The notes below the pieces were generated by a model, which made no database searches, was not told the DNA's origin, and was given only the letters and a program-made list of their open reading frames with translations. Made by a program: the position numbers and the translations under genes. Source: Centrapalus pauciflorus (lineage: Eukaryota; Streptophyta; Magnoliopsida; Asterales; Asteraceae). From it: a stretch of DNA of 64,000 nucleotides. This document shows, one piece after another, positions 44,671 through 56,669 of this stretch. Each line of letters opens with the position of its first letter. Position 1 is the stretch's first letter. The DNA is taken from the NCBI GenBank assembly GCA_020465985.1, contig JAANYP010002833.1, positions 62,001 through 126,000 on the forward strand, given 5' to 3'.

Positions 44671-46848
44671 TCCAACAACTGTTAAAGGACCACAAACCCA
44701 GGCTAATGAACCTCAGGGACTAGAACGTCTCTCTGGTGAAGCTGCTCCCTAAATGCAAATTCCATCATCAGCTTTCACCACTGATGATGTTGAAATGCAC
44801 ATCCCATCTCCCCATGAAGAGGTGACTACAAACCAAGGTACTACTGAGGGAACAACCCAAGGTCTTAATGAAGGTATTACAATGCCAGTAACATCTGAAA
44901 GGCCACCAACTTCCATTGCCTCACCTCATGATGCATCTACAGCCACCGCGAAGGTCCCCTTGATCCTTCCAAGCTGGGCCATTTAACTTATGCCCAGGCT
45001 ATGGAATTGCTTTCTAAATATCCCTAACATCACCTACTGACCCCCAAACTCATTAGTCATCACCATCACATTCAACCCACACTCCTTCATCCCCAAAAGA
45101 TCTTTCTTTGAAGGATCAGCTCTCTGTGCTGACAAACAAAGTTAGCTCTTTGGAAAATTTAATGATCTCCCTTCCTTCTACCATAGCAGACTTTGTGTCT
45201 GCTCAGCTTCAAGGGTTTCTTGATTCGTTTAGGACCTCATTTCCAGCCTCTGCTCCCCCATTTGATCATTTTTCTCAGCTGCTTGCACTCACTGCACAGC
45301 TGTAACAACTCTCCTCCTCCCTGTCCTCCATTCTTGCTCTTCAACAGGACTTTTTGTCCAGCCTGTCAGCTGTGCCATCTCCTTCAAAGGGGGAGAAGAA
45401 ATCAGCCTCAAATATAATGTCTAAGGGAGAGAAATCCTCATCTCCCTCTAAGGGGAAGTCAGCCTCAGTGGGGCAAGCAGCAGTTCTTTCACAAACTGGC
45501 ACTGTTACAGGGTCTTCCAAAGTCTCTGAAACTGCTGAGCCTACTCAAGGTGGATTTCCAAGCCCTGCACCATCTAAGGGGGAGGAATCCATTCCTGAGG
45601 ACAGGCCTAGCAAAAGAAGACACCTGATTTTGGAACAATCTGAGGAAGAAGTAGAAGAGGAGGAAACTGAAGCTGCTCTGGTTAAGGCAGCAAAGGGGAA
45701 AGGGAAGTCCTCAGTGGACACTGACTATCTCAAAGCTGCTCAGCTTAAATTCGACAAATCTTAGGACAAGGATATGGGCATTTCACTAGAGACTTATTAT
45801 AAGTGGAAACAAGAGCAGCTTGAGATTTTTGAAAGACAGAAGAAGGAAGAAGTTTCTGCTAAAGCTGCTAAATCCCTTGCATACAAAGAGGCAAGAAAGA
45901 TCAAAATGCCCTCCTTGGATGTTCAAAGGAAATTGATAGAGGCAGCAAATGAGTCAGTGGTTGGTAAAGAGGGAGAGAAAGAACATAGTGCACAGGTCTT
46001 AGTGACCAAATCAAAGCTTGTATCCTCATCAGTTAAAGCCCAACTCCACTTTGATAATATGGCAAGAAAGAAATTCTTTGATGTTGCAAACAGAAGACTT
46101 GCCAAGGAGACAATTGTCAAAGCTGTCCCCATATCTAGAAAAGGTAAGCAGTGGAGACTTCAAATTACAAGGTATGATGCTGATGGCCCTGAATTAGAAG
46201 CCTACGAGTCTACTGATGTTTCCTGCATGGGGTATAGGGAATGGGTAGAATTGCTTGTTACCCTGAGCAGATCAAAATCTGATGCTGCTAAAGCTGTCAG
46301 GGCATATGTCAAGACGCTGATGGAAAAGGTGAAAGACCTGGGCTTGATCCTTGAAGAACAAATTAAGAGTACCTCACTGGTGGAACCCAAGATTAAGCCC
46401 AGGAGGAAGAGAAAGGATACTGAGCTTGAAGAGCTCATTATTATGATTGAACAGGAGATGCACGCTATTGAAGTCAAAGGGGTACATCAAACTCTTGCAA
46501 AAGGAGTTGAGCCTGAGGAAGGCAAGTTCATAGAAGAGCCTGAGTTAGGGGTATTCTTTGTGGACCCCTTATCAAAGAAAATGTGTTTCTAGGGGGGCAT
46601 CTGATCTTCACAAGGCTAGTCTCAAGTAGGTCATTGCATTCAGACTCTCCAATGCTTTTGATCTGCACTCAAGATGGAGAGCAGTCATCTGGGAACGACT
46701 CAAAGGCCTCTATGAAAAGGGAGAACTTCAACATCATGACTTCATGATCCTTAGGCACGAAGTAGAAAAAATTGATGAGACTATGGAACATTACCAACAC
46801 CTGATGGATCAAAGACAACAACTTGAAGGTCCATCTACTGCTGAGTAG
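44671..46848 (+). pseudogene. Extra ORF of element O, part 2
   Basis: Continues part 1 in frame after removal of D and one 5-bp duplicate. Stops or shifts occur at 44750-44752, 44984-44986, near 45090, 45303-45305, 45762-45764 and 46590-46592. The longest open part (45774-46592) is lysine and glutamate rich: YYKWKQEQLEIFERQKKEE looks helical or coiled-coil, and a central segment (KQWRLQITRYDADGPELEAYE, MGYREWVELL) is compact and well conserved in appearance. A last frame runs to TAG 46846. I see no membrane segment. Function unknown; position matches the Sirevirus env-like ORF. Confidence 0.7.
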
Positions 46849-47040
46849 ATGAAGAATGGAAGTTGTCCATAAGTTGGAAAGGCTTGCCATTATTTGCTCC
46901 CAACATCAACAGTCCAAACTTGTTGAAATTCTCTTATTGTACATATGTTCTACTTTATTACATCAGTTGTAATTTATCTTAGTACATCAGTTGTAAATCA
47001 CAAAAAGGCACAAAAGGCCTCAATCAAACCTGTTCTATAT
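46849..47040 (+). other. 3' untranslated stretch of element O
   Basis: Noncoding AT-rich sequence between the extra ORF stop and the polypurine tract. A short direct repeat (TTACATCAGTTGTAA type) occurs at 46958-46996. Confidence 0.6.
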
Positions 47041-47050
47041 CAAAGGGGGA
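47041..47050 (+). other. Polypurine tract of element O
   Basis: AAAGGGGGAGA precedes the 3' LTR and is the typical copia plus-strand primer. Confidence 0.75.
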
Positions 47051-48069
47051 GATTATACATCAAACCTATTAGATACTTTTAAAAGGTATAATTAAGGCCA
47101 GTTAATGCCTTATTGAAACCTGATAAGTGATTTGCAATATTGGTCAAAGCTGCTCACCTTGTTACATTAGTTGTAACTTAGGCAGATTGTCCAAGCTGTC
47201 CTATTCTGTTGGATAGGCTGGACATAAACTGTCTACTTTGCTTTTGTCTGTTGAGCAGCTTGGACCAAAACTAAGTGTTCTGTTCTTAATGAACAGGTTA
47301 TACACATTATGAAATTTTTTTCCATGTCATCATGTAAAGTCTTGGACATAAAGATTAGTTTAAAAGTCGAAGACTAAGTGGGAAATCAGAAGCTGCATTC
47401 ACTGCCCAAGCTGTTCTGATACATGAAGACAAAGTGGATATTTGAAATGGGTGACAAACCATTTCTTATATCAAAATGGCTCTACAAGAAGTGGAAAGGA
47501 TTCAAGTTGACATCCCTCTTTAAGGTAAAGCAGTCTGCATTATAGACAAAAGGAAAAGACAATGATTCTGCTACATAGGGACAAATACAAATGTTGATTT
47601 GTCAGAATGTGCAGAAAAGCAGTTTTGTCTTTTTGGAAAGGCACTCCACTATCTCAGCATCCAATAAGGAAGGTTCACCAGATTCTCTGAGAGAGTATAA
47701 AAGGAAGTTTCTAAGGAAAGTGAGATAACCAAAAGAGAGATATCCAGAACATGCAAAGAACTGTATTTTCATGCATGCAAAGTCTTCTTAGAAAAAGAAT
47801 AGTTAAGTGTGTCTAAGCTGTTCTTGTTCAAGTTGTCTGTCTGTCTTGTAAAATCAGTGAGTCTATCTTAGTTAGTGAATTCGTTGTATCTTGTCTGAGT
47901 GTGTCTTAGATTAGTAGTCTATCTGTTATTTCTGTCATCTCAGCTTGAACCATTCCACAGTTCAAGCTTGTTTGTAATTAACACTTGTTGATATATACAT
48001 ACAAACATTGAGAAAGTGTGTTGAAATTTTAAATAGTTCTATTCACCCCACCCCCCCCCCCTGCAGCTT
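47051..48069 (+). repeat. 3' LTR of element O
   Basis: About 1 kb. From 47568 it matches the 5' LTR at 1-491, including TATAAAAG (47696-47703) and the C run (48043-48061). The match stops after CAGCTTAC at 48069, about 37 bp short of the 5' LTR end, so this copy is truncated or the end was overwritten. The left edge is placed by the polypurine tract only. Confidence 0.75.
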
Positions 48070-48164
48070 ACAGGTACGTCTCAACATTTGAAACAACACA
48101 ATTCTTTGACTTCTATATTCACTTGCAAACTTTTGTTAACGTTGCTCCTCCTTAGACATTAAAT
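48070..48164. other. Unassigned junction sequence
   Basis: Ninety-five bases between the O LTR and the first recognisable gypsy codons. No feature seen; it may be degraded gypsy RT. Confidence 0.3.
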
Positions 48165-49457
48165 TCAGATCCAATTCTTGTGGCACGTGATATATGGTGT
48201 TGGTATTGCTGTTGATCCGGCAAAGATCGAAGCTATCCAGAACTGGGAATCACCTCGTAATGACTCAGAAATCCAAAGTTTTCTAGGATTGGCTGGTTAT
48301 TACCGCCAATTCATCAAAGATTTCTCCAAGATAGTCGTTCCACATACCAAGCTCACTCGTAAGAACGCAACTTTCATTTGGCAAGAGGAACAACAAACGA
48401 CTTTATAAAAGTTGAAAAAGTTATTAAGTGAAGCACCGATTTTGGCCTTGCCTGAAGGGAACGAAGACTTTATAGTCTATACAGATGCATCAGGCATGGG
48501 ACTTGGAGCAGTATTAATGCAGCGGGGAAATGTCATAGCATATGCCTCGACACAACTCAAACCACATGAAAAAGATTACTCGACTCACGACTTGGAGTTA
48601 ACTGTTGTGACGTTCGCCCTCAAGCTCTGGAGACATTACTTATACGGGACAAAATGTCAGCTCTATACTGACCATAAGAGTTTAAAGAATATATTCAGTC
48701 AGAAGGACTTGAATATGAGGCAACGAAGGTCCATGGAGCTGATAAAATGACTATGATTGTGAGATCTTATACCATCCTAGAAAGGCAAATGTGGTGGCAG
48801 ATGCTTTGAGTAGGAAAGCTTACTGCAAAGCATACTGCAATGCCTTGACTTCTACCATGCTGACTTCAACAATCATTCATGATGTAAGGGCTGCTCAATT
48901 GCAGGCCTTAAAGGAGGAAAATGTTAAAAATGAGAACGTCAGGATTCAATTACCAATAATGCAAGATGATGGAACCCGACTCAATGATGTATATGGCAGA
49001 GTATGGGTTCCTAAGTTTGGGAATATACGAGATATAATTTTGGAAGAAGCTCACCAAGAAAAATTCTCTATTCACCCTGGTAGCACAAAAATGTACAACG
49101 ACTTGAAAGCTGATTTCTGGTGGCCGGGGTTGAAAAGAGACGTCGGTCAATACGTGGAGAAGTTCAGAACTTGTCGTTTAGTCAAAGCGGAGCACCAACA
49201 CCCGTATGGTAGTATGCAACCTCTTCCTATCCCAGAATGGAAGTGGGACCATATTACTATGGATTTCATAACAAAGCTACCCAAGACTCGTCGTCAACAT
49301 GATTTCATTTAGGTCATGTTGATCGACTAACAAAATCTACTCACTTCATACCTATTCGAGAAACCTACTCCTTAGATCGATTGGCTCAAATCTACATAAA
49401 CGAAATCATTACGAGGCACGGTGTTCCCAAGTCTATTGTCTCTGACCGAGATAGTAG
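48165..49457 (+). pseudogene. Ty3/gypsy pol fragment, part 1 (RT end, RNase H, integrase start)
   Basis: Begins in the RT thumb (IQSFLGLAGYYRQFIKDFS). RNase H follows with YTDASGMGLGAVL, the Glu-containing YSTHDLELTVV and LYTDHKSLKNIF. Stops or shifts lie at 48406-48408 and near 48748. Then comes VADALSRK and an integrase zinc region (AHQEKFSIHPG...KFRTC), where the first cysteine of the CxxC pair is Phe. The core begins at WKWDHITMDFI, with a Trp to stop change at 49310-49312 and a frameshift near 49320, and is cut at SDRDS (49457) by element G. The order RNase H then integrase identifies gypsy. Confidence 0.88.
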
Positions 49458-50230
49458 TGTTGGGTTTCCTATACCCTTGCTAGGTTAAATTAAAACTTTG
49501 CGGAAAATTATATAACCTAACTATGCAAGAATATAAAACCTTAAGGATCTAACCAAACAAGCTAAGTAACTAATTATATAGAGATGAATAAGAAAAACTA
49601 ACCTTGAGAAAATTCGTAATTTTCTCCACGAAGAACGATTGCACGAACAGCCTCTGAATCGAGCAACTAGCGTCTAAAGCAAGATCGCCTCTAGTTGTTC
49701 ACACCCAATGAACAAAAGAAAAGATAATTATAACTTTTCTAAGCTCAGATCTCAGAGTCCCAAAAACTGGTATCCCTTGTGATCGTTAGAGAACTTAGAA
49801 TTGGATAAGCGAGGAATGAAGCAGGCAGGGGCTGCCTATTTATAGGTTTTAGAAACCTAAAATTTTTTTGATCCCAAATCCATGTGGGATGGATTGGTGG
49901 CCGGCCCCCCCCCCCCTATTAGGGTTTAGGGGGTGCCCTGTTGACAATCAACTAATTGCAGTTTAGCCCCTGTACTTCCTCAATTAATTCTATTAGCTTC
50001 CGGTTAATTTATTAACTATTAATAAATTAACAAACTAACCCATTAATCAAATATAATCAATTATTTAGTTTCTAATTAATTTATTAAACATAATAAATTA
50101 ACAAACTAATTATCATTATATATTTAAGTTAATCATCTTCTCTTTACAATTCATTGCATGCACCTAAAAAGGATCCAACCTGATAACAATATGTTTACAA
50201 ATAATTGTGACTTGGACACTAATTCCAACA
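49458..50230 (-). repeat. 3' LTR of element G
   Basis: 773 bp; minus strand TGTTGGAATTAGTG to ...CCCAACA. Longer than the other LTR because of a C/G run and an inserted stretch at about 49900-49930. Confidence 0.92.
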
Positions 50231-51091
50231 GTCTCCCACTTGGACAAGTTGGAAACTATTTGTCTAAACACATTCTATTACCAGCCTTCCTAGCTACTCG
50301 ATACAGCTGCCGAACTCTGAATCATATCAGAGCTAATCCTTTAGATAAGCGATCAACTATTCCTTCGTTCTCTGATATCGTATGAAACTAAGACATGGAT
50401 TATAATCAATCTTTGGATTCAAAATTATGTTTTTGATTTCCGATTAATATGACTATATGAGACTTATTAATTGAACACTTCAATTTTGCCTCGGTCGGGC
50501 CCGACACTCTAGAGTCAACGTTTAATCATCAGAGGGCCCATGGATATCGCTTTTCCATATAGGCAAAAGGGACGAATAAACTTCGCATACACAGCGCTAG
50601 CTAACTAATAACATCATAACTAGATACATCAGTTATAACTGGCAGTTACGCACAGCGTTTGAATGCACTAAGGTATGACGGACTAGAAAACCGCAACTTC
50701 AATGTATCTCCGTCTGAAGAATAGAGGAGATTATCATCTTGGAAATACTTATGATTTGATCCATGAAGTATCTTTCCAAGTGCGATTGCCCTATACTTAA
50801 ATCTCCATTAAGTACCCATGAATGTTGCAGCAATCTCTATGCTATGTCAAACTCTTGACAGTCTACTAACATTCCATGACAGTCTTTATTCAATACTAAC
50901 TCCCGGTAGTACGAACGACTGAGGTATTTGAATAAAATTAATTACTCTGGGAGTTGGTTCTAAACATGCAAATGAAATACAACGATAAATTAATAGAAGA
51001 TGGCAGCACTTTGCAAATAAATAAATCCCCATTATTTAATCACCAAATCCATTACAATTTAAATCATTGTTACAATGTTTCAAATTCAAAA
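50231..51091 (-). other. Purine tract and 3' untranslated region of element G
   Basis: On the minus strand CCAAGTGGGAGAC (50243-50231) is the polypurine tract before the LTR. The remaining 850 bp up to the RNase H stop show no coding frame that I can support. Confidence 0.7.
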
Positions 51092-52657
51092 CTAACTACT
51101 AAACTTTACATTATCTCGTAATCCTATGCTAACAGCATGACTACAGTGTTTCGGTTGAGAAAGTGGCTTTGTGAACGGATCAACTGGATTCTCCTCTGAT
51201 CGCACTCTTTTCACAATCACATGTCCTTCTTCAACCTTGCTACGAACAAAGTGGTACTTCCGATCAATATGCTTGGACTTTCCATGATCCTTTTGTTCTT
51301 TAGTCAACAAAACAGCACTTTCGTTGTTGCAGAATATTTCGATGGGGTCTTGAACCATTGGGACAACTCCAAGATCTCCAATGAAATTCTTCAACCAGAT
51401 GGCTTCCTTTGAGGCTTCTGAGGCCGCAATATAATCTGACTCGCAGGTAGAGTCTGCCACGGTTTCCTTCTTCGAACTCTTCCACATCACGGCTCCCCCG
51501 TTCAATAAGAACACCCAACCAGATTGTGACCGACAGTCATCTCTATCCGTTTGGAAACTCGCATCGCAATAACCGGTTACTTTGAGTTCATCCTGTCCAC
51601 CGTAAACCAAGAACCTGTCTTTAGTATTTCTTAAATACTTAAGAATATTCTTGACCGCCGTCCAATGACCTTCACCAGGGTCTTGCTGATGTCGACTCAC
51701 CATGCTTAAAGCAAATGAGAAATCAGGCCTCATACATGTCATGCCATACATTATAGATCCTATGGCCGAAGCATATGGAACTCGACTCATTCTGTCCCGT
51801 TCCTCCTGTGTCTTCGGGCTCATGTCTTTACTAATCTTTATGCCGTGAGCAAAGGGAAGGTTCCCCTTCTTAGACTTCTCCATACTGAATCTTTTCAGTA
51901 TTTTGTCCAAGTACGTATCCTGGCTTAGTCCTATTAGACGTCTCGTTCTATCTCTATAAATCTTTATACCCAGAATAAAAGCTGCATCTCCTAGATCCTT
52001 TATAGCGAAACATCTTCCCAACCAATCTTTTACACTCTGTAATGTTGGGATGTCGTTTCCTATAAGTAATATGTCATCGACATATAATACCAGGAAGATT
52101 ACAGTGCTCCCACTGACCTTGACATATATGCAGGACTCATATTCGCTTCTAGAAAATCCAAACTCTGTGATTTTCTCATGAAAGCAAAGATTCCAGCTTC
52201 GAGAAGCTTGCTTAAGTCCATAAATGGACTTCTGAAGCTTACACACTTTTTTAGGATACTTGGTGTCTACAAAACCTTCAGGTTGTGTCATAAACACATC
52301 CTCTGTGAATATCCCGTTATGGAAAGCGGTTTTGACATCCATATGCCAGATTTCATAGTCATGAAACGCAGCTATGGCCAGAACTATCCTTATGGATTTA
52401 ATCTTAGTTACCGGTGAAAAGGTTTCCTCATAGTCAATCCCGTAGGTTTGAGTATAGCCCTTTGCCACCAACCTAGCTTTGTAAGTGTGTACTTTCCCGT
52501 TCATATCCCTTTTCTTCTTGAATATCCACTTACAACCCACCGTCTTTAGACCGGGTGTGGGATCAACCAAGTTCCAAACTTGGTTGCCGTACATGGATTC
52601 AATCTCGCTATCCATAGCTTCCTTCCATTTGGCTGCCTCAGGGCCTGCCATCGCTTC
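51092..52657 (-). pseudogene. RT and RNase H of element G (long open frame, cut off from upstream pol)
   Basis: A 519-codon open frame (52651-51092) is preceded by an in-frame stop at 52655. RT blocks: AAKWKEAMDSEIESM, KARLVAKGYTQTYGIDYEETFSPV, DVKTAFHNG, KQASRSWN and the catalytic YVDDILLIGND. RNase H: GYCDASFQTDRDD, the STCESDYIAASEA stretch and SKHIDRKYHFVR. All expected catalytic residues appear present, so the domain itself looks intact although it has lost its connection to the polyprotein. Confidence 0.9.
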
Positions 52658-53941
52658 TCAGTAGTTAGCTAGTTCATCTAAGTCGACTAGTGTACTATCA
52701 CTAATCATATCATCCTGTTCAATATGGAAATCATAGTAGAACTCAGGAGGATTCCTAACTCTACCAGATCTGCGCAAAGGTAAGGATATGTCACTGGGTT
52801 CAACAGACATCTCGGCCTCATGTTGATGGTCAGTGTTTGCAGTTGGTTCTTCATCGGTAGTATCTTGAATCTCATCAAGATTGATCTTACTCCCAATGTC
52901 CTCTTTAGATATTATCTCCTTCTCGAGGAACACTCCTCTTCGAGATACAAACACTATGTTTTCACGTGGTTTGTAAAATAGATATCCAAATGACTCTTGT
53001 GGGTAACCGACGAATAGACACTTTTTAGATCTTTGACTGAGTTTGTCAGAGGTCTCTCGTCCAACGAAGACTTCACAACCCTCAGATCTTGATGTGACCA
53101 AGGGAAGGACGCTTTCCCTTCACATCTCGTAAGGTGTCTTTGAAACTTTGTTGGTGGGTACTAGATTTAGAATATGTGCCGCAGTTTCTAATGCATAACC
53201 CCAGAAACTTAATGGAAGTGTTGCTCGACTCATAATAGATCGGACCATGTCTAACAATGTCCTGTTTCTCCTCTCCGCAACTCCGTTGAGTTGTGGTGTT
53301 CTAGGGGGAGTTAACTGGGAAACTATTCCACAGCTTCTAAGATGATCGAGAAACTCGTTACTAAGGTACTCTCCTCCCCTGTCGGAGCGGAGAACCTTTA
53401 TCTTTCTGCCCAGTTGATTCTCTATTTCACGTTGATATCTTTTGAATGTCTCAAAAGTGTCGGACTTATGTTTAATTAAATGAACATATCCAAATCTACT
53501 ATAGTCATCTGTAAAGGTGACATAGTACCGATTTTCCCCTTTTGTAGCACATCGGAATGGCCCACATACATCTGTGTGGACCAAATCCAATAGTCCTTCA
53601 CCTTTTTCACACGTTCCTGTGAATGGTGATTTTGTCATCTTGCCCAGTAAACAGGATCCGCATACATCATCCGATTTTAGGTCAAATGATTCCAACACTC
53701 CATCATTTTGGAGTTGGGCGATGCGTTTCTTGTTAATATGCCCAAGGCGACAGTGCCACAATTTGGACTTATGAATTTCGTTAGAATCAATATTAAATAA
53801 TAGGTTGTTATCACACTCAACAGTTTCATATATGCCATTATAAGGACAAGCTTTGAATATAAAAACATCATTTAAATGAAACCAAAATACTTCCATTATT
53901 ATTATCAAAGTTGAAACTGTATCCATCCTTATACAAGGCAA
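52658..53941 (-). pseudogene. Integrase of element G, broken
   Basis: A frameshift near 53890-53940 separates it from protease. The zinc region LWHCRLGH...CGSCLLGK is complete. The core holds HTDVCGPF, LRSDRGGEY and LNGVAERRNRT, so the D-D-E triad is present. A stop near 53119 and a short deletion remove the VWGC segment; the C-terminal part (FVGYPQESFGYLFY) runs on to 52658 with a linker before RT. Confidence 0.88.
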
Positions 53942-55100
53942 ACAAGGAAATGATGTTCCGATTCATATCGGGTGAATAACAACAATTATTTAAGCTAATC
54001 TCTACTCCTGGTCTAAGCACGAGCTGGAACCTTCCGACTTTCTTCACAGGCGTGATCTTTCAATTCCCCATGATTGGGTTCAGCTCTCCATGCTTCAAGC
54101 TTCTACTTTCCCTTAGTCCCTGCAATACAGAGCAAATGTGAGTACCACATCCTGTATCAAGAACCCATGAATTAGAGATAGGAGTCTTATGGAGTTCGAT
54201 CATGAACATACCTGAGGTGCTGGCCTTTTCGACTTTGCCGTCTTTAAGGTCCTTTAGATATGATGGGCAGCTTCGCTTCCAGTGCCCCTTGCCATTGCAG
54301 TAAAAGCATACTGCTTCCTTCGGATCTTTTGTAGGCACAATACCGGACTCTGTTCTCCCTTGAGACCCTTTCTTCGACTTTCCTTTTGGGGCCTTCCAGG
54401 ATGACTTCCGTTTCTTTGAGGCCTTACCGACAGTAAGCACAAGGGCCACAGGGGTCTCATCTTTCTTGATGCCCTGTTCAGCGGTTCGGAGCAGATTATG
54501 CAGTTCCATAATTGACGTCTCCTTCTGATTCATGTTCATCTGATAGGAGAGTACTAACTGATTATAGATGGTGGGCAGTCCAGAAAGAATGATATTGGTG
54601 GAGAACTCAGAGTCAAACACCATATTGAGAGCCTCCAGCCGGTTGAAGTACCCTTTCATCTCAAGGACGAAAGTGTAGATAGATGTTCCAGGTTTTGGTT
54701 TGCAGGCCATGAGGGATCTTACCACATCAAGGTGCTCTTTGCTCGCCTTAGCCTCAAACATCTCTCGCAGCTGCTGATTCATCTCAAAGGCCCATGTATT
54801 CTCGAAGGCTTTAGCAAGCTCAGGAACCATGGATGACGCCATGATGCAGGACACTTTGTTTGCATCATCGTAATGTTTCTGATGTGCGTCCATTTCCTCA
54901 TGGGTGGTATTCTCATTCAGTGTGGGAATTTGTTCATCGAGAACATTCTCCTTGTTCTCGTACCTCAGCGTAAACCTGAGGTTTCTCATCTAGTCCACAT
55001 AGTTCGGACCGGACAGTTTTTCCCTACCCAGAATGGAAAGGAGTGAGAAGTTGGATGCGTGGTTGGGAGCAGGAGTGGGAGTACCAGTAGAAGTAGACAT
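53942..55100 (-). pseudogene. gag and protease of element G, broken
   Basis: ATG 55098-55100 (MSTSTGTPTPAPNHASNF) is chosen because it lies just after the leader and in frame with gag. TGG to TAG at 54990-54992 breaks the NYVDWMRNLR motif. The gag domain (YKQ-type blocks such as FNRLEALNMVFDSE, ILSGLP) runs to a CCHC knuckle CFYCNGKGHWKRSCP. Protease starts at VLDTGCGTHIC near 54150; a stop follows at 54060. Confidence 0.85.
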
Positions 55101-55901
55101 CTGTGAGATAAAGTTTTAGTTAGTATGAAGTATTCCTTAACCAATTTACCCAATTTGAATTAAGGCTAGGATCCATATTTTTGATTCGTTTTATGAAAAG
55201 GGTCGCCGTAATCACGCCACGAATTTATTTTAGGTGGACAAACTCTTGTCGATTTCAATCTGTATGAAATTCCTAGATCTTTTGAGATTCATTGAATCTT
55301 ATCAATGGCATGTTAATCTCGGTTATGCTCAACTACTATCCGTGACTGGGCTGCCGAGGATCACGGACAAGATGGTGAATCTAACCATGCAAAACTGCGT
55401 AAGACCCGGCATGGATCAGTCCGGGAATCGCGAGTCCTACATCACCTCCTAATATGTCTCTCATTAGTGTGCCGGTCAATACACACGCTCCACTAACAGT
55501 GCATATAGGAGATATGCATTTTTCATGGATTTGCATACTAATTCACTTTTGATATATCTAAAACGGGATTTTTTTTGTTTTAGTCTTTAGATTATACTTT
55601 TAATCTGGACACCATCCTATCAAAAGTCCTCGGTAGCTCCATTGAACGCACAGCGAAGCGGAGGAGGTAGGTCAGCGCGAAGCTGTTAAAAACCTACTCC
55701 TTTAGGGAAGCAGAGCGACCCGCCATTAAAATTAAATCAAATTTCCGAAAATTAATTTAAAATTAAGTTTAAACAATTTAATTTAAAATTAAAAACACCA
55801 TTAAAATTAAATCAAATTTCCGAAAATTAATCAAAACAAATTTCAAAATTTAAGAACAAGATTATCATCTCAAAATTAGTGCAAAGCTCGTTAGGTTAAC
55901 C
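55101..55901 (-). other. 5' leader of element G
   Basis: Noncoding stretch of about 800 nt between gag and PBS. Includes an A-rich segment (55730-55860) with a direct repeat of ATTAAAATTAAATCAAATTT at about 55725 and 55801. No other feature seen. Confidence 0.6.
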
Positions 55902-55913
55902 GCTCTGATACCA
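55902..55913 (-). other. Primer-binding site of element G
   Basis: GCTCTGATACCA, exact complement of the initiator tRNA-Met PBS, one base from the LTR at 55915. Confidence 0.92.
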
Positions 55914-55914
55914 C

Positions 55915-56669
55915 TGTTGGGTTTCCTATACCCTTGCTAGGTTAAATTAAAACTTTACGGAAAATTAAATAACCTAACTATGCAAGAATATAAAACCTTA
56001 AGGATCTAACCAAATAAGATAAGCAACTAATTATATAGAGATGAATAAGAAAAACTAACCTTGAGAAAATTCGCAATTTTCTCCACGAAGAACGATTGCA
56101 CGAACAGCCTCTGAATCGAGCTACAAGCGTCTAAAGCAAGATCGCCTCTAGTTGTTCACACCCGATGAACAAAAGAAAAGATAATTATAACTTTTCTAAG
56201 CTCAGATCTCAGAGTCCCAAAAACTGGTATCCCTTGTGATCGTTAGAGAACTTAGAGTTGGATGAGCGAGGAATGAAGCAGGCAGGGGCTGCCTATTTAT
56301 AGGTTTTAGAAACCAACAAATTTTTTAATCCCAAATCCATGTGGGATGGATTGGTGGCCGGCCCCTAGGGGGTGCCCTGTTGACTATCAACTAATTGCAG
56401 TTTAGCCCCTGTACTTCCTCAATTAATTCTATTAGCTTCCGGTTAATTTATTAACTATTAATAAATTAACAAACTAACCCATTAATCAAATATAATCAAT
56501 TATTTAGTTTCTAATTAATTTATTAAACATAATAAATTAACAAACTAATTATCATTATATATTTAAGTTGATCATCTTCTCTTTACAATTCATTGCATGC
56601 ACCCAAAAAGGATCCAGCCTGATAACAATATGTTTACAAATAATTGTGACTTGGACACTAATTCCAACA
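55915..56669 (-). repeat. 5' LTR of element G
   Basis: 755 bp, closely matching 49458-50230. Ends CCAACA at 56669, followed by the target duplicate. Confidence 0.92.

Larger units (their letters stand above)
1..48069 (+). mobile_element. Outer Ty1/copia element O (Sirevirus-like), split by two insertions
   Basis: A partial 5' LTR (1-527) matches a 3' LTR at about 47051-48069. Between them, in the copia order, lie PBS, gag with two zinc knuckles, protease, integrase, the start of RT, then after the interruptions a long downstream ORF, a purine-rich tract and the 3' LTR. Insertions occupy 5436-30848 and 32107-44670. The second is clean: removing it with one 5-bp duplicate restores the reading frame. 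The first is not, since about half of RT and all of RNase H are missing. Extra coding sequence after pol and the long coiled-coil gag are Sirevirus traits; that assignment is inference. All O coding regions carry stops or frameshifts, so the element is dead. Confidence 0.85.
49458..56669 (-). mobile_element. Copia element G, complete with two LTRs
   Basis: 7.2 kb on the minus strand, with 773-bp (49458-50230) and 755-bp (55915-56669) LTRs of TGTTGG...CAACA type, PBS, gag, protease, integrase, RT-RNase H and purine tract. Flanks AGTAG (49453-49457) and AGTGG (56670-56674) are a target duplication with one mismatch. The LTRs differ at roughly 20 sites by eye plus one indel. The host gypsy frame is restored on removal. 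No extra ORF; a different copia lineage from A, B, D and H. Confidence 0.92.

Noticed and set aside
48043..48062. Run of C near the O 3' LTR end, and a second at 49900-49915
   Set aside because: Simple homopolymer tracts, probably slippage; no structure or function indicated.
55234..55452. 72-codon open frame in the G leader
   Set aside because: No similarity, no partner in related LTR-leader regions and low coding character; treated as chance.
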